A program made the position numbers and the translations under genes. The notes under the pieces are model-generated. The model had not been told where the DNA came from, made no database searches, and saw only the letters and a list, made by a program, of their open reading frames with translations. Positions 45,172 through 49,882 of a stretch of DNA of 49,882 nt are shown here, one piece after another. The stretch is from Deltaproteobacteria bacterium (GTDB lineage Bacteria > Myxococcota > Myxococcia > Myxococcales > 40CM-4-68-19): assembly GCA_005879805.1 (NCBI GenBank), contig VBKL01000071.1, positions 1-49,882 on the forward strand, written 5' to 3'. The number at the start of each line of letters is the position of its first letter. Positions within the stretch are counted from its first letter, which is position 1.

Positions 45172-46260
45172 GTGACCGATCTGCGCCTCTGCTTCTTCGC
45201 CGAGCGGCAAGTCGGCATCGGCAGCGTCGCCTCTGTCGTGCGCCGCATCGCCGAGGAGCGCAGCGACCTGCGACTCACCTGGGTGGACGTGACCTACGAT
45301 CCGCCCCGCGGCCCTGCCCTGCTGCCGGCCGGCGCTCGCGGGATCCTGCGCGGGATCGCCCAGACCGGGGAAGGCCTCGCCCGGGGCCCGCACGATGCGC
45401 TCTTCTTCCTCACGCACAACCCTGCCGTGTTCCGGCACGGCGCCCTCCGGCGCATCCCTACCTGCCTGTGGACCGATGTGACGCCGGTGCAGCTCGACGA
45501 GCAGGCCGAACAGTACCTACACCGGCGGACGCGGCTTCCTCCGCTGCGCGCGCTCAAGCAACTCGCGGTCCGTCGCACCTTCCGGCTCGCGCGGCGCTGC
45601 CTCGGCTGGTCGGAATGGGCCCGCCGCTCATTCGTGCGCGACTACGGCATCCCGGAGGAGAAGACCGGCGTCGTCGCGCCGGGCGTCGACCTTTCCGCGT
45701 GGCAGATGCCGGCGCGGCCTGAGCCGCGGGCGATCCCGCGCCTCCTCTTCGTCGGCGGCGATTTCGCGCGCAAGGGAGGTCGCCTGCTGCTCGACGTCTT
45801 TCGCGACCGGCTGCGCGGCCGCGCCGAGCTGGACATCGTCACCCGGGATGCCGTGGCAGATGAGGCTGGGGTGCGCGTGCACCGTGGCCTCTCCGCGGGC
45901 AGCGAGCCTTTGCGGCGGCTCTACCGCGAGGCGGACGCCTTCGTGTTGCCGACATTCGCCGACTGCCACTCCATCGCCTCGCTCGAGGCGATGGCCTCCG
46001 GGCTTCCCGTCGTCACCACCCGGGTCGGCGCGAACCCCGAGATCGTGGAGGCCGGCGAGACCGGGTTCCTGGTGGATGCCGGCGACGGCGCTTCGCTCGC
46101 CGAGGCGCTCGGGACGCTGGTCGGCGACGCGGGGCGGGCGCGGCGGATGGGCGCTTGCGGGCGGCGCCGCGTCGAGCGGACGTTCGACGCCCGCAAGACC
46201 GTCGAGCGCCTGGTCGCGGAAGCTCGAACCGCAGCCGCGGTCCCTGCCGATTCGATTTGA
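45172..46260 (+). CDS. Glycosyltransferase family 4 (GT-B)
   Basis: A 362-residue GT-B enzyme. The N-terminal half is divergent; the C-terminal donor site is clear: LLFVGGDFARKGGRLLLDVF, FVLPTFADCHSIASLEAMAS and the E-x7-E-like GLPVVTTRVGANPEIVEAGE. The GTG at 45172 is inferred; a five-codon mini-frame (45161-45175) overlaps it and may couple translation. Follows the GT2 gene by 17 bases. Confidence 0.88.
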   Translation: MTDLRLCFFAERQVGIGSVASVVRRIAEERSDLRLTWVDVTYDPPRGPALLPAGARGILRGIAQTGEGLARGPHDALFFLTHNPAVFRHGALRRIPTCLWTDVTPVQLDEQAEQYLHRRTRLPPLRALKQLAVRRTFRLARRCLGWSEWARRSFVRDYGIPEEKTGVVAPGVDLSAWQMPARPEPRAIPRLLFVGGDFARKGGRLLLDVFRDRLRGRAELDIVTRDAVADEAGVRVHRGLSAGSEPLRRLYREADAFVLPTFADCHSIASLEAMASGLPVVTTRVGANPEIVEAGETGFLVDAGDGASLAEALGTLVGDAGRARRMGACGRRRVERTFDARKTVERLVAEARTAAAVPADSI

Positions 46261-46276
46261 AGGAGGGGCGGAGTGC

Positions 46277-46322
46277 GTCGTAGTATACAGTATCACTAGA
46301 TTATTACAGTAATTTAAAGGAG
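46277..46322 (+). promoter_or_regulatory. AT-rich control region with paired TACAGTA boxes
   Basis: A sharp AT-rich island in a very GC-rich setting. TACAGTA occurs at 46286-46292 and 46106 bases-equivalent 46306-46312, 20 bases apart, the second within the inverted repeat ATTAC-A-GTAAT (46303-46313). TAGTAT/TATACA (46281-46289) could be a -10, with TTGAAG at 46257-46262 as a weak -35. AGGAG (46318-46322) serves the TTG at 46328. Confidence 0.5.
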
Positions 46323-46327
46323 CGGAC

Positions 46328-47332
46328 TTGGAACGGACTCCCCTGCGACGAGGCGACACGGTCGAAGTCAAGAGCGCCGCCGAGATCCTGGCGACGCTCG
46401 ACGGCCGCGGGACGCTCGACGCGCTGCCCTTCATGGAAGAGATGCTCCGGTACTGCGGCCGCCGCTTCCGGGTCGCCGGCCGCACCGAGAAGATCTGCGA
46501 CACCATCCAATTCAGCCGCAGCCTCAAGCTCCCCGACGCCGTCCTCCTCGAGGAGCTGCGCTGCGACGGATCGATGCACGACGGCTGCCAGGCCGAGTGC
46601 CGGCTCTACTGGAAGGAAGCGTGGCTGCGCAGGCCGGACGACGACGTCGCCTCCCGGCCTGCCGACGGCGAGGCCGCTGCCACCGCGGCGCTGCTCGACC
46701 TGCTTCGTCGCAACAAGAAGGATCCCGCCGACGCGAAGGGTGGTCCGGGCACCTGCTATCGCTGCCAGGCTACCGAGACGCTCAAGGCCTCGGAGGTGTT
46801 GCGCACCTTCGATCCGCGGCCGTACGTGCGCGAGATCTCCTCGGGCAACGTCGGGCTCGTCAAGTTCACCACGGTGATGGCGCGCGCGGCACGGGTGGAA
46901 ACGCTTCGCAAGCTGAACTTATGGCCCCGCATCGCCGTGCGCGGGACCTCGTCTGCCTCGCCGCGGACGGAGCCGCTCGGGCTGCAGCCCGGCGACTGGG
47001 TGCAGGTGAAGTCGCGCGAGGAGATCGAGGAGACGCTGAACGACCAGGGCAAGAACCGCGGCCTCTGGTTCGACCGCGAGATGCTCCCGTTCTGCGGAAA
47101 GACCTTCCGCGTCCGCCGGCGCATCGAGCGGCTCATCGACGAGCGGACGGGCAAGATGGTCGGTCTGACCAGCGACTGCGTGACCCTCGACGGAGCGGTC
47201 TGCTCGGGAGAGCAGAGCTTCGGCCGCTGGTTCTGTCCGCGGAAGATCTATCCCTACTGGCGCGAAGGGTGGCTCCGGCGCGTCGAGGCGCCGGCAGAAG
47301 GCCGCCTCACCGGAACCGCCGCAACTCCTTGA
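46328..47332 (+). CDS. Hypothetical protein with duplicated Cys-rich domain
   Basis: A 334-residue protein with two copies of one domain, about residues 8-102 and 222-322. Each runs GD-VEVKS, an EEI-x-TL helix, a LPFMEEMLRYCGRRFRV or REMLPFCGKTFRV segment, then a Cys-containing stretch and a YWKEAWLRR or YWREGWLRR ending. Between them a CYRCQATETLK segment gives a CxxC. About a dozen cysteines suggest metal binding. I recall such proteins as unnamed neighbours of polysaccharide genes; function unknown. The TTG at 46328 has AAAGGAG upstream and an AT-rich promoter zone. Its end overlaps rimI (convergent) by 26 bases. Confidence 0.72.
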   Translation: MERTPLRRGDTVEVKSAAEILATLDGRGTLDALPFMEEMLRYCGRRFRVAGRTEKICDTIQFSRSLKLPDAVLLEELRCDGSMHDGCQAECRLYWKEAWLRRPDDDVASRPADGEAAATAALLDLLRRNKKDPADAKGGPGTCYRCQATETLKASEVLRTFDPRPYVREISSGNVGLVKFTTVMARAARVETLRKLNLWPRIAVRGTSSASPRTEPLGLQPGDWVQVKSREEIEETLNDQGKNRGLWFDREMLPFCGKTFRVRRRIERLIDERTGKMVGLTSDCVTLDGAVCSGEQSFGRWFCPRKIYPYWREGWLRRVEAPAEGRLTGTAATP

Positions 47333-47807
47333 CCATCACGATCGCGTCCTCGCCCTCGTCGACGTAGTAGTTGGGCCGGACGCCGACGGCGCGGTAATCG
47401 AAGCCGCGGTAGAGCTCGAGCGCCGCGACGTTGCTGCGCCGCACTTCCAGCGTCATGAGCGTCGCGCCCGCCTGCAGCGCCCGCCGCTCCGTCTCGCTCA
47501 TGAGGAACTTGGCGATGCCGCGGCGGCGATGCTGCGGGTCGGTGGCGACGTTGAGGATGTGCACCTCGTCGTGCACCAGCCAGTAGATGAGGAATCCGAC
47601 GAGCCGCTCCGTGGCGCGTCCGCCCGCCGCCGAGGTCAGCGGCTCGACGCACACGAGGATGGTGCTCCAGTCGTGCTCCAGCTCGCGCCGAAACAGTTCC
47701 GCCGACCAGGGATGCCGGAAGGCGGCTCGCTCGATCTCCATGACCTCGTCGAGATCGTCCGCGCGCATGCGCCGGATCTCGAACCGCGGGCGCGCCCGGA
47801 CTGCCAC
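47307..47807 (-). CDS. rimI: Ribosomal-protein-alanine N-acetyltransferase RimI-like
   Basis: A 166-residue GNAT acetyltransferase. IRRMRADDLDEVMEIERAAF, HILNVATDPQHRRRGIAKFL (acetyl-CoA loop), TLEVRRSNVAALELYRGFDY and NYYVDEGEDAIVM are the RimI pattern. The GTG at 47807 follows the SurA-like stop by one base, with GGAGG further up. The target is presumed to be ribosomal protein S18, by family. Confidence 0.9.
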   Translation of the reverse strand: MAVRARPRFEIRRMRADDLDEVMEIERAAFRHPWSAELFRRELEHDWSTILVCVEPLTSAAGGRATERLVGFLIYWLVHDEVHILNVATDPQHRRRGIAKFLMSETERRALQAGATLMTLEVRRSNVAALELYRGFDYRAVGVRPNYYVDEGEDAIVMVKELRRFR

Positions 47808-47808
47808 T

Positions 47809-48495
47809 TCAGCGGACCTCCGCCCTGCCGCCGTCGCTGGGACCCGCGGCGAGAGAGCGGCCATCATCCTCCAGCGGGTCGAGGATGCGGACGTCCGCCT
47901 TGCGCCGGAGGTCGCCGAGCAGCGCTTCGAGCAGACGCTCGTATTTCTCCCGCGCGAGCTTCTGCCGCAGGCTCGCCCGGTCGGCGCCGGGAAACGCGCG
48001 CATCGCCTCGTCCAGCTCACCGTCGCGCACCTGGGCGGCGAGCTTCAGACGGTTGTCGAGGTAGCGGGCCACACGCAGGTCGCGCGCGAGCGCCGAAGCG
48101 ACCTCGTCGGAGCTCATCTCGATCTTCTCGAGGAAGCGGTCGTACGCCTCGACCGTCGCAAACCGGGCCCGGAAACGGGCGAGCGCGCCGTCGACCTCGG
48201 CCCGGTCGAGATCGAAGAGCCGCAGGCGGTCGACCTCCGCCAGGATCACCCTCTCCTCCACCAGGCGGCGCAGCGACGCGGCGAGGAGCGCCCGGTCGGG
48301 GATCGCGTCCGCGACCCGCGCCCCCTGCTGCTCGACGAGATGGATGCGCGTCTCGGCGGAAAGCTCCGACAAGGTGATCGAGTGGGCGTCGACCACGGCC
48401 ACCACCTCGTCGACGAGCTTCCGTTCGCCCGCGGCGGGCTGCGCCCGGGCCACGGCCGCGGCGCAGAGGATGGAAGCGAGGACGCCGGCGCGCAC
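47809..48495 (-). CDS. SurA N-domain-like periplasmic chaperone without PPIase
   Basis: A 228-residue secreted protein. A signal peptide (LASILCAAAVARAQ) is followed by a SurA N-terminal-like domain: VVAVVDAHSITLSEL, SLRRLVEERVILAEV, and a helical remainder to about residue 205. No parvulin PPIase domain follows, unlike full SurA. A role in outer-membrane protein folding is inferred. The start is GTG at 48495 with a weak ribosome site. Coupled to rimI. Confidence 0.75.
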   Translation of the reverse strand: MRAGVLASILCAAAVARAQPAAGERKLVDEVVAVVDAHSITLSELSAETRIHLVEQQGARVADAIPDRALLAASLRRLVEERVILAEVDRLRLFDLDRAEVDGALARFRARFATVEAYDRFLEKIEMSSDEVASALARDLRVARYLDNRLKLAAQVRDGELDEAMRAFPGADRASLRQKLAREKYERLLEALLGDLRRKADVRILDPLEDDGRSLAAGPSDGGRAEVR

Positions 48496-48591
48496 CTCGG
48501 GATCCTAACGATCGGGGGGATCGCCGGTCAATGCGTCGAATTCCGGAGCTCGTTGACCGACCCTGCGGGGGTGGTTACGGTACGCCGCGCC

Positions 48592-49587
48592 GTGAAGGAC
48601 CCCTATGCCACGCTCGGTGTCTCTCGCACCGCCAGCGCCGAGGAGATCAAGAAGGCATACCGGAAGCTGGCGAAGAAGCTCCACCCCGACATGAACCCCG
48701 GGGACAAGAAGGCGGAGGAGCGCTTCAAGGACGTCTCCGCTGCCTTCGACGTGGTGGGCGATCCCAAGAAGCGCGCCCTCTTCGACGAGTTTGGCGAGGT
48801 CTCGCTGCGCAGCGGTTTCGACGAAGCCAAGGCGCGCCAGTTCCGCGAGTACCGGGAGGCGGCGGGCGCCGGCCCTGGACGGGGCGGCTTCCAGGGATTC
48901 GAAGACCTCTTCGGAGGAGGCGGTGCGGGCGGCGCGGGCTTCGACCCTTCCGACCTCGGCTCGATGTTCGGCGATCTGTTCAGCGGTGGGCGCGGCCGCG
49001 GGCGGCGCCCGCGCAACGAGCCGCTCCCCGGCGACGACGTCGAGGCTCCCATCGAGGTGGACCTGCGCGATGCCGTCCTCGGCGCGGAGCGCGAGATCAT
49101 GCTGCAGAAGCCCGGCGCGACCGAGTCTTCCCGGCTCAAGGTGAAGATCCCGGCCGGCGTGGAGACGGGCTCCCGCGTGCGGCTCGCCGGCCAGGGCGGC
49201 CCCGGAGAGCGCGGCGGCGTTCCGGGCGATCTCTACCTGCGCGTCACGGTGCGGCCGCATCCGACCGTCCGGGTGGAGGGGCGCGATCTGCTCCTCGACC
49301 TGCCCATCACCGCAGCGGAAGCGCTCGAAGGCTCGGAGGTGACCGCGCCCACCTTCGAGGGTCCGGTGAAGCTGAAGATCCCGCCGGGCTCGCAGAGCGG
49401 CCGCAAGCTGCGGCTGCGCGGGCGGGGATTGCCGGCGCTCCGCAGCGGCGTGGGCGGCGCGCCTCGCGGCGATCTCTACGCCGTCCTGCAGATCGTGCTG
49501 CCCCCCGACTCGCCGCAGGCGAGGGAAGCGGTGCGGACCCTTTCCAAGCTCTATGGAGATGACGTGCGGCGCGACGTCGCTCTCTGA
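48592..49587 (+). CDS. DnaJ-family co-chaperone, CbpA type (no zinc finger)
   Basis: A 331-residue J-domain protein. The J domain (1-70) holds HPD in KLHPDMNPGD; a Gly/Phe-rich stretch (about 80-140, GFQGFEDLFGGGG) follows; then two beta domains (LKVKIPAGVETGSRVRLAGQ, VKLKIPPGSQSGRKLRLRGR). No CxxCxGxG repeats, so it is CbpA-like. The GTG at 48592 is the chosen start; upstream starts are in frame but less coding-like. Works with Hsp70; no dnaK in the window. Confidence 0.9.
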   Translation: MKDPYATLGVSRTASAEEIKKAYRKLAKKLHPDMNPGDKKAEERFKDVSAAFDVVGDPKKRALFDEFGEVSLRSGFDEAKARQFREYREAAGAGPGRGGFQGFEDLFGGGGAGGAGFDPSDLGSMFGDLFSGGRGRGRRPRNEPLPGDDVEAPIEVDLRDAVLGAEREIMLQKPGATESSRLKVKIPAGVETGSRVRLAGQGGPGERGGVPGDLYLRVTVRPHPTVRVEGRDLLLDLPITAAEALEGSEVTAPTFEGPVKLKIPPGSQSGRKLRLRGRGLPALRSGVGGAPRGDLYAVLQIVLPPDSPQAREAVRTLSKLYGDDVRRDVAL

Positions 49588-49593
49588 GGAACC

Positions 49594-49882
49594 ATGGGAT
49601 TTCTCGACAAGCTCGGCATCGGCGGGAGCAAACAGGAGCGCGAGGAGCGCGGCGTCCGCAGGCTGCAGAAGAAGACGATGGAGAAGTTCGGCCCGCCGGA
49701 AAACCGGCAGGGCGCCATCGAGGAGCTGGGCAAGATGCGCTCCCCGCGCGCCATCGAGGCGCTCCTCATGCGCTACACCATTCGCGTCGATCCCGGAATC
49801 ACCGACGACGAGGAGAAGCAGCGTATCCTCGCCCTCGTCCACGAGGCAGGCGCCCCCGTCTCGGCCGAGCCGGTGAAGGCCT
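49594..49882 (+). CDS. Hypothetical protein, N-terminal part (cut by window edge)
   Basis: About 96 residues seen, running off the right edge. The start ATG has GAGGA just before it and follows the DnaJ stop by 6 bases. MGFLDKLGIGGSKQERE opens it; NRQGAIEELGKMRSPRAIEA looks like a HEAT-type repeat. Function unknown. Confidence 0.6.
   Translation, partial: MGFLDKLGIGGSKQEREERGVRRLQKKTMEKFGPPENRQGAIEELGKMRSPRAIEALLMRYTIRVDPGITDDEEKQRILALVHEAGAPVSAEPVKA

Overview
The window looks like a chromosomal stretch from a myxobacterium or close relative (Myxococcota, formerly Deltaproteobacteria). The grounds are very high G+C with strong G/C third-position bias, multi-receiver and hybrid two-component proteins, a Tgl-like TPR motility lipoprotein, an HPt protein, short-form HisG with HisZ, and large tightly packed operons joined by 1-4 base start/stop overlaps. 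Almost all of it is coding. I found no rRNA, tRNA, CRISPR array, insertion sequence or prophage. The assignment is by family resemblance only.

Layout. 1-4.3 kb (minus): partial valS, a receiver protein with a long Pro/Ala-rich linker, and groEL without groES. 4.4-9.2 kb (plus): a secreted cupredoxin/carboxypeptidase-regulatory protein, a small hypothetical, a PlsB-type acyltransferase and an archaeal-type class I aldolase. 9.2-11.05 kb (minus): Crp/Fnr regulator, queD, a membrane-anchored hypothetical. 11.15-12.8 kb (plus): thiS-thiG-thiE. 12.8-16.9 kb (minus): a phosphorelay operon (triple receiver, single receiver, GAF/PAS histidine kinase, HPt-LOG fusion). 17.0-21.0 kb (minus): queE, phzF, folE2, Tgl-like protein, recO; folE2 and recO both look broken. 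21.0-24.4 kb (minus): M61 peptidase, lytic transglycosylase, two phasin-like proteins. 24.5-27.4 kb (plus): ppk1 and a phosphodiester-glycosidase-like gene. 27.6-35.0 kb (plus): a membrane-lipid cluster (CDP-alcohol phosphatidyltransferase-GtrA fusion with a lipocalin-like tail, class III aminotransferase, RND/MMPL exporter, AUR1/PAP2-type synthase). 35.0-36.1 kb (minus): pyrD. 36.15-44.13 kb (plus): a complete histidine operon hisZ-hisGD-hisC-HAD-hisB-hisH-hisA-hisF-hisIE. 44.2-47.3 kb (plus): two glycosyltransferases and a Cys-rich duplicated-domain protein. 47.3-48.5 kb (minus): SurA-N-like protein and rimI. 48.6 kb to the end (plus): a CbpA-type DnaJ and a partial gene.

Three things stand out. 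First, folE2, recO and the hisG/hisD junction each appear to lack roughly 190-210 bases relative to the families. Two are frameshifted and one is an in-frame fusion, so the cause is either real decay or an assembly fault. Second, an HPt phosphotransfer domain is fused to a LOG/TIGR00725-type domain inside a phosphorelay operon. Third, the 27.6-35.0 kb cluster has the parts expected of an uncharacterised phospholipid or sphingolipid synthesis and transport pathway, and it is the best candidate here for an undescribed system. No alignments or database searches were possible; all calls rest on motifs and order seen in the sequence.
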